Part shown: one piece after another, positions 25,122-36,800 of the stretch
How positions within the stretch are numbered: position 1 is the stretch's first letter
Layout: every line of letters begins with the position of its first letter
Source of the DNA: Phaseolus vulgaris
Lineage: Eukaryota > Streptophyta > Magnoliopsida > Fabales > Fabaceae
Reading direction: 5' to 3'
NCBI RefSeq assembly: GCF_000499845.2
Contig: NC_023759.2
Location: forward strand, 48,706,172-48,770,171
DNA: 64,000 nt
Translations under genes and position numbers: made by a program
The notes under the pieces: generated by a model
The model's database searches: none
Told to the model about the DNA's origin: nothing
Seen by the model: only the letters and a program-made list of their open reading frames with translations

Positions 25122-25418
25122 ACAACACTTCTCATCATAAACCTGGTTGGAGTTGTTGCAGGTATCTCCTATGCCATCAACAGTGGCTACCAATCATGGG
25201 GTCCCCTCTTTGGTAAGCTCTTCTTTGCATTTTGGGTGATCATTCATCTCTATCCCTTCCTCAAAGGTCTCATGGGACGCCAGAACAGAACACCAACCAT
25301 TGTGGTGGTCTGGTCCATTCTTCTTGCCTCCATTTTCTCTCTGTTGTGGGTCAGAATCGACCCTTTTACCACCAAAGTCAGTGGTCCTGATGTTGAGCAG
25401 TGTGGAATCAACTGCTAG
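25122..25418 (+). pseudogene. Captured C-terminal fragment of cellulose synthase (CesA)
   Basis: The 98 codons from 25122 to the TAG at 25416-25418 are uninterrupted and read as the extreme C-terminus of a plant CesA catalytic subunit: [55 protein letters not shown] and the terminal [11 protein letters not shown]. In intact CesA (plasma-membrane UDP-glucose:cellulose glucosyltransferase, about 1,000 residues) this part holds the last transmembrane helices. The catalytic D/DxD/QxxRW regions are absent, so it is not an enzyme. The CesA reading starts at the first base after the primer-binding site. No start codon belongs to it, and an in-frame stop at 25080-25082 precedes it. It contains no intron. 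Capture through reverse transcription of a read-through or template-switched mRNA is inferred. Confidence 0.9.
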
Positions 25419-25506
25419 AGAAACCAAACAACTTTGTCACACACCAGTGTCAACCAACAACATAAGCCTGGTGGGAATGTTGTGACTAGGCTCATGTTGT
25501 GATTGT

Positions 25507-26938
25507 CTTCCAAATGGCCAAACTGTTTATGCCACATATTCTGGTTTAGTACGATTTTCTGATCAGTTTTATTTGTCTGAAGTGTTATACGTGCCTCATT
25601 TTCAATTAAACTTAATATTTGTTTCTAAACTCACACACCAACTTAAATGCACTTTAACTTTCACTTCAACCCACTGCATTATACAAGACAATCTCACTCA
25701 AGAGAGGATTGGTACAGTTAAAGCCACCGCTGGCTTGTACCTTGTCACTACCTTGCCTGCTTCTAGTAATTCTAAACCGCATTGTTTTGCTCCTTTTATT
25801 AATTGTAATATCACAGACAAAGCACTATGGCATTATAGACTAGGACACCCTTCACATGAAAGATTACATGTCTTAAGCAAACAATACTCTTTTATTACTG
25901 TTGATATTCATCATGTATGTGACACTTGTAGTCGTGCAAAACAGAGAAAATTTCCTTTCACTTTAAGTAATACTGTTACCTCTGCTATTTTTGATCTTGT
26001 ACACTTTGATATTTGGAGACCATGTTCCATAATTTCTATGCAAGGTTTTCGTTATTTCTTGACTATTGTTGATGATTACTCGCGTTATACTTGGGTTATT
26101 CTGCTGCATAACAAATCTGAAGTGCGTCAACACATCATTAACTTCACTGTTTTCGTTCAAAATCATTTCAAAACTAATATCAAAACGATTCGTACTGACA
26201 ATGGTGTTGAGTTTGCTATGTCAAATTTTTATGCTTCAAAGGGAATTATACATCAAAAATCTTGTGTTGAAACACCACAACAAAAATGGCATTGTAGAAC
26301 GTAAACATCAACACATACTAAATGTAACCCGGGCTTTACTTTTTCAAGCAAATCTTCCTCCTATTTTTTGGGAATTTGCTGTAAATCATGTTGTTTTCTT
26401 AATAAATGTTATTCCTACTCCATTACTTGATAACATCACTCCTCATGAAAAGTTGTTTGGAAAACCATATGACATTTCCTTTCTAAAAGTGTTTGGTTGT
26501 CTCTGTTATGCAAGTACCATTACTGCACATAGGAAAAAATTAGATGATAGATCTATCAAATGTATTTTTCTTGGCTTTCCGCAAAATACAAAAGGTTATA
26601 TTATCTTAAATTTAAAGTTTCATAGCATAGAGATATCAAGACATGTAATCTTTCATGAAAATCACTTTCCATATAAATTGGACAGTGGCTTGCCTAAGGA
26701 CCCTAACACTTTATCTCTCCCTATTTCTAATGCATATAATTCTGCTTTTGATTTTTTTTCTGATACTGCACCTCCTGTCGAGCCATGTGCCTCTACTCCT
26801 GCACCCAATATTGTTCCTCCACCAGCCTCATTATCCTATGATCTTCCAACAAATAGTGTCTCTGCTCCTGCATCCAACATTGCACCTCCATCAGAATTAT
26901 CACCGCCTGCATCTCCAGGAAGCATCTCACCTCATTGA
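25507..26938 (+). pseudogene. Ty1/copia pol remnant: pre-integrase region and integrase, frameshifted
   Basis: From about 25507 the frame reads the end of the protease/linker region (LPNGQTVYATYSG, EVLYVPHFQLNL). It continues through the GAG-pre-integrase zinc-binding segment (LWHYRLGHPSH...CDTC) and the integrase core with first Asp (LVHFDIW) and second Asp (RTDNG). Within a five-A run at 26282-26286 the reading shifts by one base relative to the downstream half. The catalytic Glu region (VERKHQHIL), the integrase C-terminal part (FLKVFGCLCYAS, KCIFLGFP) and a Pro/Ser-rich linker follow in the other frame up to TGA 26936-26938. Reverse transcriptase and RNase H are missing. The product cannot be functional; it is a marker of Ty1/copia ancestry. 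Confidence 0.9.
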
Positions 26939-26984
26939 GCTGGTTTTATGGGGTTGAGTTAGGCTTAAAGTCCACTTTGTAATA
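26926..26984 (+). repeat. Truncated 3' LTR of the chimeric element
   Basis: About 59 bp matching the 3' half of the 5' LTR (GAGC(C/T)GGTTTTATGGGG through GTAATA). The first half, with the USE and TATA box, is deleted together with the polypurine tract and the end of pol. The breakpoint lies at a CTCA/CCTCAT stretch shared by both sides. Confidence 0.85.
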
Positions 26985-27045
26985 TCCCGTTTTGGTAAAA
27001 ACCAAAAAAAATAACCTCATCATGGTAAAAAAACCTTTTTAACCG

Positions 27046-28229
27046 TTGGTTCTTCGTGAAATTATCAGTAGAGTAAAGTTTTGGAAAAACTTTTTTAATG
27101 ATCTTAATTTTGGAACACAAGAATATGTAATTCTCTTGGACCTAACCTTTTTATTGAACATTTTCTTTGTAGCAGGGTTGAAACACCCTTTATGTATTCC
27201 ATATTATTTTATTTATTTATTGTTAATGAAAAAACAATAAATCATACAATTTAAGAAATAAAATAATAGTAAATTAATGAAAAAAAACAATAATAAATGA
27301 TAACATTAAAGAATCAAAATTATAACAAATTCAATAAAAAATAATAATAGATAATAACATTCGAGAATCAAAATTACAACAAATTCTGTTAAATAAACTA
27401 ACAACAAGATTAAAGTGAGAGAAAAATTACATTTACTTTATAAACGATTTTAATGTTAATAATTTAAGAGACCTAGTTGAAAGTTAAGTGTACTTTCAAG
27501 TACTAAAACGATCATTTGGCTAAGACAAACTATCAATAATATACATAATTATAAATCTATCTTTTGGAGAACATGAAACACTTAAAAAAAATATAGATAA
27601 TAAATATTATAAACCTGAACTCTTACATATCTTTTTAAAAAATAAGAAAGTGGATGCATAGAAATAGGTTTATATATAAGATTGAATGAATGAGTATGGA
27701 TTAGAAAAAAATTGAAAGCAGAAAAGTTGAAAGGTGTGAGTAGATTAGGTTAGGTGTGGAATGCAAAAATGTACATTACCCAAGGTTAGGTTTTGGCTCC
27801 ACGCTTCAACTTACACCCCTTTCTGCGCTTTCTGTAATCTCTTCCCTGCAGGACCCCCCACCGACCATTTCACACCACGTCATTCTTTCAATCCACATTT
27901 CTCTGTAACATCACCATCCCTCAAATGTTTTCTTTTTCCACTTCCCTGCTATCAATTTATTACCTTCCATGCATCTCTTCTGATCACTACTCAGATACTT
28001 AATGTACAACTTCATAACTATCTAACACACTTTTATCACAATGTAAATGTTTCTTTTATTATTTTTTTATCAATAATAAAAATAATAAAAAAAATAAAAA
28101 CAAAATTTCCTTTCAATGTAATTCACCTCATGTACTCGTACAGAAAAATCTCTCATTTCAAGAATAATTTTCTATCAGAATAAATATAGTCTGATCAATC
28201 TAAATAAATAACTTATTTTTAATTGAATA
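27046..28229. other. AT-rich intergenic DNA
   Basis: No gene recognised. A less AT-rich island at about 27770-27990 gives a 140-codon plus-strand frame (27761-28183) whose content (GPPTDHFTPRHSFNPHF, then low complexity) resembles no family I know. It is probably chance. Confidence 0.4.
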
Positions 28230-28880
28230 CATATAAATCAAGGGATTCAGAAATCAATCAGAAAAATAAAAACAAGCAAAATGGATTTTAGAGGTTACCC
28301 AGGACTAGATCTTTAGTTGAGTCAAGGAGAAGATTTCAGAATGATCAATCACTCCACCTTTAAAGATGTGTTTATTCCTATGTCTCCAAATCTTATCACC
28401 ACAGTCCAGACTTTCCAAAATTAAATTAACAGAAGTAGGTGTTTAATGTATATTAAACTGCAGGAAATGTGAGACAAAAGTGTGATGAAGAGCTGAACTC
28501 AACCCTAACCACTCGAAGTAAAGGTTCCAAACTAGCAAAATAATTCTATAACCAAAGAACAAATGACTTGTTATTTTCTCATTTGCCCGACATAGATAAC
28601 ATAAAATACTTTCTAATTCAACCTCACATCTCTCCAAGTTGATCTTAGTAGCTAACTTATTTTCCAACACCCTCTAAGCAGTAACATGAACTGAGGGCAA
28701 AACATTTATCATCCAGAAATAATTATACAACCGCTTAACTTCCCCTTCTTCCTCTCCCCTTAAGAAATTGTAGGCAGAACTAACAAAATACTCAATAGAA
28801 TCGCTATCATTCCAAACCTCTTTATCCTTATTTTTCAGGATGAGACTCAAATCATGCACCTTTTCAAGAAGCTAATTTCT
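28230..28880 (-). mobile_element. LINE ORF2 C-terminal fragment (zf-RVT domain), inverted segment
   Basis: The minus-strand reading matches the reverse-transcriptase-associated zinc-binding region of plant non-LTR retrotransposons: SSAYNFLRGEEEGEVKRLYNYFW, LPSVHVTA, LENKLATK, a CxxC pair (CYLC) and the LVWNLYFEWLG tail. An in-frame TAG at 28674-28676 stands where the family normally has tryptophan. Further stops follow in the tail (down to about 28230, WRHRNK-type motif). It is a dead fragment. Directly to its right a LINE 3' end lies in the opposite orientation, which suggests both belong to one 5'-inverted insertion. Confidence 0.75.
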
Positions 28881-29078
28881 TTGGATATATATATCAAAAT
28901 TATAAAAAAATATAAAAAGGTTTTGCTTTAACAAAGTGGAAGCAATGATTTGTTTGTCTCTCTCTATTTGTTGGTTTGGGAGACCAGTGAATTTGTCTCA
29001 TATTTTTTAGGTATGTATAAGGGTTGAACCACCCTTAAGTGGTTCCTGTTATTCAATCCTTATTGCTGATAAAAAAAA
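28881..29078 (+). mobile_element. LINE 3' end with poly(A), plus-strand orientation
   Basis: Contains GGGTTGAACCACCC, TTAAGTGGTTCCTG and TTATTGCTGAT followed by eight A residues (29071-29078). The same terminal sequence recurs at 29504-29586 with a clear target duplication, which proves it is a mobile-element 3' terminus. It abuts the inverted ORF2 fragment at 28230-28880. Confidence 0.7.
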
Positions 29079-29484
29079 CTATATTTGAAGTTCACATTTA
29101 TTGGCCTGACAATTGAATTAGCATTACATCCATCTCTCATTAACATGTATTTATATAAAACTTATACTTTAGGCCGATAAATTGGATTAAAATAAAATCT
29201 ATGATTGACAAGTGGGATATATCCTTTTAGAGATACTATTTATTAGCATAATTGTCTAAAAAAAATTCTTGTGAGTAGTTAATTAAGTGTATGTTTAGAA
29301 CTAGTGCAAGGTGAATCCATTTCATTTTTAATTTATTGTTTTCCAAAGAAAAATTGTCTGTCTAGAAGGCTATAAACAGATATCAAAATATAACAAAAAT
29401 ATTTAATTATAATGCGCATGTACATCTCAGTTTGTCAGAATATAATTATAAATAAGAAATAACACAAATGATTAATACTATTAT

Positions 29485-29605
29485 TACTTAATATGTCATT
29501 TAAGTGGTTCCAGTTAGGTATTTATAAGGTTGAACCACCTCTTAAGTGGTTCCTGATATTCGATATTTATTGCTGATAAAAAAAAATACTGAATATGTCA
29601 TTTAA
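29485..29605 (+). mobile_element. 83-bp LINE 3' stub with 19-bp target-site duplication
   Basis: The body 29504-29586 carries the LINE 3' terminus (GGTTGAACCACCTC...TGCTGATAAAAAAAAA). It is flanked by TACTTAATATGTCATTTAA (29485-29503) and TACTGAATATGTCATTTAA (29587-29605), a 19-bp duplication with one mismatch. It is an extremely 5'-truncated product of target-primed reverse transcription and non-coding. Confidence 0.9.
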
Positions 29606-31614
29606 ATACTTGAAATACACCATAAAGGGTTAAAACTAAAACTGTTATAAGTACTTTAATTCATTATCACCTATAACTTAATCCAGAGAAATTACAGTAA
29701 AAAAAAAAGTCGATGAGGCAATTCAACTTGCTACAAAAATTAAGTTTATATGATTTAAAATAATTCTAACTCGAATCCAACTCCGGGAAATAAATCAAAC
29801 CAATGAATTGAGTTATTCTATGATCTGAAATTTGAACTGAAAACACACATTTTATACATATTTGAATTTGGACACATAAATTTTATTATTAAAGATTATT
29901 TGTAGTTTTAGAAAAACTCAAGTGGACATATTGGTAATGTGATTGAACTTGTCTTTGCAACATTGAAGGTAGCTTCATTATAGCCAAGGATGTATCAAAT
30001 CAAACTTGTTCTAAGTGGCCAAGAACTCTCCTGTCTAATTGCCTTTTATGTATTATTGTTACTACATGAATGGATAGGGTATCAAAATGACCTAGATCTC
30101 TCAATCAATGGATTCAAGTTGCATTAGGTTCAAATTGAATGTAACTCACCTATTTTTTTATTATAATTTTTTATTATTTCTAAGTATATGTAGGTTGATA
30201 TTTTGGTTTTTTAATATTAGAATGTTCTTCAATAATATTTGAATGATTTTAATGTTTAATTAATTTATTTACACAATTATATAAGTTAACATGTTATTAG
30301 ATGTTTTTTGTAAGTAACTTGTAATAGTCAATGAATTTTATTTGTTCAAGTTGAATTTAAATATATAACTTATTTTGCTTTTCTATATAACTTATTTTTA
30401 TCATATGTTATGGCTCATGAGACTTGTAAATAAAGTTTAAATTTTATTTTTACAAATTTATACATATATAACTTTTTTTTTACTAATATTACCTTGTATA
30501 TTATACTATTATATTAAAAAATAAAGTTATAAGATTTTTAAAATTAGTTTGACTTCCATTAACCCTTTGTAACTAAAATCTATATTTTTATTCAATGACC
30601 AGTTTGATTCTAACCAGCTTATTTTTAAAAACAACATCCACAATAAAAGGAAAGAGGAACTCCCTTTTATCAAATGGTAAAAGGGACCTAACATTTATAT
30701 AGTCATCTCATAATACTTATTACCTTATTTATTCTTTTATTATAAATAAAAATATAATTCAAAGGGTATAATTCTTTTTTATTTTTTAATTAGATATATT
30801 CTTTTAAAATAATCTCATTTGGAAACATATTTCATACATTACTCTCATAACTAGTAAAAAAATTATCATTCAAATATTAAACTAGTCTTCCATCTTATTT
30901 TTAAATTCAAATATATTTTTTTTTTATCTTTACCTATAAATTAGATTTTCATATTGTTAAAATAATTTAAAATGTGTAATATTTTAAATATTGTGCATCG
31001 AAAATATAATTTATATATTAAACAATTTTTATTATGAATTTTAATAATAGATTTCTTATTTCCAAAATCTTATTTGTGATCATTTTAATTATATATAATA
31101 TACATACTAAAATATAGTGATAATAACTATGGCCAAGTTGATGTATAAATTTTGTGGGCAATTTCTAAACGTGAATGTGACCTTATCTTCACCTTTCACG
31201 ATCCTTCAATTATGAGGGACCCTATAATGCACTTTTTATATGTTTTCTCAATTTTCATCATTTTCTATGGTAATTCATGCTCCTCTCATGGAATATGTTC
31301 ATGGAATGAGGAAGAATCTGAGACAGGTTTCAGAATCATAGCACCATAAAGATTGATGTAGACATATATATAGAATTTGGTCCTATATACTTATTGCCTC
31401 ATGATCGTTAAAGTATGGATAATCAATAAAATATTAAGAAAAAAAAGTCATAACTTTGTTTTATTATTATTTTGGTGAACAAAAAATCAGTATAAACATT
31501 TTTTTTTATGCAATATAAATGTAAAAAATCATATATTCAAAGTACAAAATGCTTTATAAAAAAACACGTTTTTGTGACTAGTATTTATAATGATATTAAA
31601 TCTATCACAAACTA
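29606..31614. other. AT-rich intergenic DNA
   Basis: No recognisable gene, RNA or mobile element. Only short low-complexity frames are present; the 65-codon frame at 31152-31349 has no known relatives. Confidence 0.5.
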
Positions 31615-31813
31615 AATGTAACACTATTTTTCAATATATCGTTTCTATTAATTTATAAAAATTAATAATATATATATATATATTAATTAGATCAATATTC
31701 AATAAGGTTTACAACATTGATATAAGTGTTAGGTTTTGTTAGATGCAATTATTTCATCTAACTTAATGTAACACTATTTTTCAATATATCGTTTCTATTA
31801 ATTTATAAAAATT

Positions 31814-31851
<38 letters not shown>

Positions 31852-32083
31852 TAGATCAATATTCAATAAGGTTTACAACATTGATATAAGTGTTAGGTTT
31901 TGTTAGATACAATTATTTCATCTAACTTAATGTAACACTATTTTTCAATATATCGTTTCTATTAATTTATAAAAATTAATAATATATATATATATATATA
32001 TTAATTAGATCAATATTCAATAAGGTTTACAATATTGATATAAGTGTTAGGTTTTGTTAAATGCAATTATTTCATCTAACTTA
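31615..32083. repeat. Three tandem ~150-bp repeats with an internal (TA)n tract
   Basis: Units 31615-31764, 31765-31928 and 31929-32083 share 'aatgtaacactatttttcaa', 'tattaattagatcaatattc' and 'aagtgttaggttttgtta'. They differ almost only in the length of the central TA run (shortest in unit 1, longest in unit 2) and a few substitutions, for example gatgc/gatac/aatgc near the end. Recent amplification by unequal exchange or slippage is inferred. Confidence 0.93.
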
Positions 32084-33818
32084 ATACATGAAGAAATCTT
32101 GTATTATAGTATTGTTTGATAAATTTTTATTTGGTTAGACAATACGTATAATTTATTATAATTTGTTTTATAAGTTTTCACATGGATAGACGATAAAAAT
32201 ATCTCATGTATTAATTTTGAAATTACATTTGAAGATAGAGTTTTTTAAAATACTTTGTCCAATATTACACACGTGTCTATCAAAAAGTCATTTTATAAGT
32301 AAAATGTCATATTATCTTTACTATATATTTTATTTCATACATTTTATAAGTTTTATCCACAATTATAAATATTTACATATATTCATTCATATATATTTAT
32401 TGTACTATTAATATTACAACTTGATTACATGTTTTTATAAGAAGATTAATCAAGTGGTTTATTGTATAATGGGTTCAAGTAAGTGGTGATTCCAAGAATC
32501 GTGAAAATAATTGTAATATATAGGATCCATTATTGATATAGTAGTTGTTCATTGTCTCACAATATTAGAAGTAATGAACTTGTCCCTTAAAGGGAAGTTA
32601 TCTACAAATAATTTACAAGATTTGACATTGTTTCATTTCTTTCAATTTTAACTCTAATTTTGTAATTTGATTTCAAACGAAATGAAAGTTTAGGTGGGTA
32701 GTTTGTAAAAGATGTGTATATCTGATCAAAGGATAAATCCTCTAAATAAAATATATAAAAAAATTGTAAATTACTCTTGAAAGTTCGCTAATGAAGGAGA
32801 AGAAGAAAAATATAATTAAACTTATCATTTGCATTAAACTCGTCATCATGACTAAAGGTAAACAAATCCTTCTAGTTCAAATTGTGATAAAACTAGCATA
32901 AGTTTGTCCTTCAGAGTTTGTGAGATAAGTGTGTCAAACGAAGTCTTTAGTTTGTTAAGTTTGTCAAACGAAACTTCTTAGACAAAGAGTGTCCACTAAA
33001 GCTTTGCATATTGCCTAACATGTATTATTAGCTTAAATTCAAAAGGTATATAATAAAATATTCAAATTATTTAATAATAATGTGATTTAAAACATTGTAA
33101 GATAAGATATTGCTTTATAATTTTTGAATGTTAGATATAACATAACTATTGAAATGAATATCTTTAAAACAAACAAGTGAACTTGTTTAAAGCAAGATCA
33201 TTCTAACTTAAGATCATGGTCACTTTAAGCCATCAAATTTCAAAGACACAATTGTGTTTGGGCTTAAGCTAGGCATCTTAAAGTTATTGATTTTTTTATT
33301 TTTTTTTAGAACTTTCATAAATTGTGTTTAACAAACAAATGTTTAAACAAATTAATTGTTCATAATTTTGCTTAAAAATAGTTTTATATGTGAAAGATAA
33401 GGTGTGAGTAAGCGATAAATTTATTAATTAAAGAAAAATAATAATTTTATACTTAAATTTTTGTAATATTAATTTTAGAATGTGATGTGTGATTATTATT
33501 TATTTGAATTTGTTACATGTATTAAATGTGTTAAATATTTTTTCAAAGGCGTGACTAAAACAAAATATAAAAAATATCCATAAAATGTAATTAGTTTTGA
33601 AGTTTTGATTTTAATTCATTACAAGAATATATATACAATTCAAAAAATTGTATAACAAAATTATATTGTCAATCAAAATTAAAAGAAAAAATTAGAAATA
33701 AAAACTAAATTTGAATGTTAAACATCTATAACAAAATAATAAAAAAACAAAAATAAATAACATTAGGACATAATTGTAACTAATTGATTACTGAACAAAG
33801 AAAGAAAAGAATTTTATT

Positions 33819-33865
<47 letters not shown>

Positions 33866-36800
33866 GATAAGGGAAATGGTAGTGGATATACTTTATATAA
33901 AAAGTAAGGGATGATTTGAAAAAGGTGAGTATACATTTTTTTAATATTGATGTAATAAAGACTTTCAAATAGTAATAATTATTAGTTAATTAATTAATAA
34001 TTAAAGACTAAATTAAAAGAATAATTAAATAAATGATTTCTCTTCTCTCTTTAAGAAGATTTTTTTTTAAAACTCAGCTACATAAATAGAGTATGTACAA
34101 TTTTGCACAATTTTAATGTAAGAATAATAGGTTTTTAAGATCTTCTCAATTTTTTTAATAACTGAAATTATATCGTCTTATCTATATAGGTTTTGAATGA
34201 AAAACATATTTTATTATTTTTATTTTTCTAAAATATGCATTTAAAGATTTTGTCAAATATATAACAGTGCAAACTATCTTTCTGATTTAAAAAAAAAAAA
34301 AAAAAAAGTAAGAAGCAAAGGAAGAAAAACGAAAGATAAGAAGAAGAAGCTGTGCTTAAAAGAGATTATGTCACGAGACATTTTAAAAACTGAATGAGAA
34401 AATGACAATCTCCTTTTACAGAAGGAAAAACAAGAAGAGGTTGGTTTACATGCATAACAACTTTATTTGGTGACAGTAGAAGTAAAGTGACTTCTACATC
34501 ATCTACAGTAGTTTCACCTACAGTACTCACAATGTCGCAGACTCTCTTTTATCACTATTTCTTCCTCATTGGCCATTTTTGCAAACCCAAACATTTTTTT
34601 TACCTGAATCAAAAGGAACTTTTTCAACGCTAAGGTTTCGTTTACTAAAAAACACCTTCCACACATATTTTCAATTTTATCCCGCTCAATCCCTTCCCGA
34701 ACTTCCCTCCCAAACATTTTTCTACAAATGAAATCAAATCTTACAGAGACACTATGAATATTTACAGTGCTGCTATAATTTAGGGTTTATACAAAACTTT
34801 TATGTTTAAATAGAATCATGATACAAAGTTTGATTGAAAAACATATTTTAACATGAATCTTTTGATGCTTATGGATATATTTACTAGTAGCTTTTTATAT
34901 CATTGTGACATAATAATATATGATTCGTTTACTTACCTTTACTATCTATTACTTTTAGATTATATATTTTTTTTATTAATTACATAAGTAACAACATTTA
35001 CTAATCTCTTCATGAATAACTGCTTACTAACTTATATTTTTTCTTTTATTTATTATTATTATTATTATGTTTTATGATTTTAAAACTCAATTGTATTCAT
35101 AAAATTGTATTCATAATAGTAGAAAAGATTTGGTCTCTCACCTTAATATCTAAATTACTATTCAGCTAATCATTGATCACATATCTCTCACCCCTCTTAA
35201 CATTGATGCATATGCACTCATATACAGCTTGAGATAATTAATAATGTTAATATTGAAATATGTAGTAATATGTCATCTGTGGATATTAAAATTACTATGT
35301 GATTATATTTATTGTATAAAAATATACTAAATAAGAAGTTAAATCATTTATTTTATTAACATTATACTTTTTTATTTATTAATTTTAAATAACAACGAAC
35401 ATGTGTCTAACAATTATAAATGTAAAAATTCATGTGTTTGAATTATTTTTCAGTGATTTTTCTATTCTTTTTAAATCACAAATATTGATGATCAAGAGTG
35501 GGATTAAATATTACAAAAATAACTTGATCAAAATTTACATATTTCAAAAAATTAGGAAAAAAATTATAGAATTAAAACTTAGGGGAGGAGAAATGAGGAA
35601 TTCTAGAAGAAAAATACATTTTTGAAATTTATAAGATTAATTTGTTTATTTAAATTTTTTTTTAAAAATCAAAATTTTCTGAAAAGTTAAAATATGAAAA
35701 TTTTCATAACTTCTCTTTATAATCTTTTTCAAATTATATAATAATTTAATTATAATATAAGTATCACATATACATAAATAACTAATTATCCATATGCTAT
35801 TTAACCAAATTTTCACACCTACCTACAAAATAATATAATTTATCCGACTTTCACATATATTTTTTAAAACAAACATAGATAACAAGTGTCGAAGGATAAT
35901 GTAAACAAAATGTATCACTATATACACACACGAAACATGAAATCAATGAACCCATGTATAGTTTAATCACAAGTGTCATATGATTAAATATAAAGTGTCA
36001 TTTATTTGAGATTAATACTTTGACACATGCTAAAATCTAACATATGTTTTTAGTGTCAGGGTATGCACAATATCACCTTATGTATCCCTACAACACTTAT
36101 AAAAGTCATACAAACCATGATCTTAGCTAAAACCTTAATACATATTAAACATCCAATATAGCATTACATAATCACATTTTAGTATATTTTTGTTTGAACA
36201 AGCTTTGAATCATAAATATGATACAATATTTTTATTAGTTTGATCAATTCATTTTCTTTTAAACTAAACACAATATAAATTTAACATCAATAAGTCATAA
36301 ACATTACATACTAAAGATCAAATAACTATTTCTAAGTCAAAACCTTATAAAGTAACAACTTTATAGAGCTTTTTATACGTTTTCTTAATCAATATAACAA
36401 ACCAAATTGATAGAAGTTTTTTTCTCAATTAATATTATTCAAAATTATTTATTCAATAAAAGTGAAGGTTATTTCTCTATTTCAATTGTAATATTTTACT
36501 ACTATTTCTTAATAAATGTTTGTACATTTTCTTGATCCATACTATCAATATCAATTTTTAAAGTTGTTGATTTTTATAGTGTTGAATGATTTTTTTTTGT
36601 TAATGTTGGTTAAATTGTTTACATCAATAACATTTTGTAGTAAACATAAACATTAACTAATAATGTTCAAAAAAATAACTTTAATGAATATCAATTTAAA
36701 TAATTAATTATAACCTCAATAACAAAAGGTTGTGAATAACCTCAACCAACATCAAGAACAAGATAAATCAATCATAACCTTAATTGTTAAATCTTGTTTA

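Larger units (their letters stand above)
24984..26989 (+). mobile_element. Chimeric short-LTR Ty1/copia-like element carrying a CesA gene fragment
   Basis: The element body is 24989-26984 and is flanked by the 5-bp direct repeat TCCCG (24984-24988 and 26985-26989), a retrotransposon target duplication. Order: 121-bp 5' LTR, primer-binding site (25110-25121), cellulose synthase C-terminal exon piece (25122-25418), about 85 bp of unknown origin (perhaps CesA 3' UTR), pol fragment from the protease/pre-integrase region to the integrase C-terminus (25507-26938), and a truncated 3' LTR (26926-26984). gag, reverse transcriptase, RNase H and the polypurine tract are absent. The shared part of the two LTRs differs at about three positions over some 55 bp, so the insertion is not recent. 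It lies inside an older fold-back element. Confidence 0.88.
24136..27045. mobile_element. Fold-back (inverted-repeat) element, split by an LTR element
   Basis: The left arm 24136-24322 reads inward through 'gaccatgatgggg', 'ttttaccaaaatgggg' and 'aaattacaaatttagaca' into palindromic units. The right arm 24771-24988 carries more of those units and the mirror 'tgcctaaatttgtaatt'. It then breaks at 24988 and resumes at 26985 with 'gttttggtaaaaacc' and 'cctcatcatggt'. The right arm is therefore interrupted exactly by the LTR element 24989-26984. Without that insertion the element would be about 0.9 kb, with an AT-rich loop at 24340-24760. No transposase is present. Superfamily and target duplication are undetermined. 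Confidence 0.75.

Noticed and set aside
25122..25418. A functional small CesA-like gene
   Set aside because: It lacks the catalytic domain and any start codon of its own, and it is bounded by retroelement sequence on both sides.
27761..28183. A 140-codon protein gene
   Set aside because: The second half is low-complexity (Ile/Lys/Phe) and there is no resemblance to a family.
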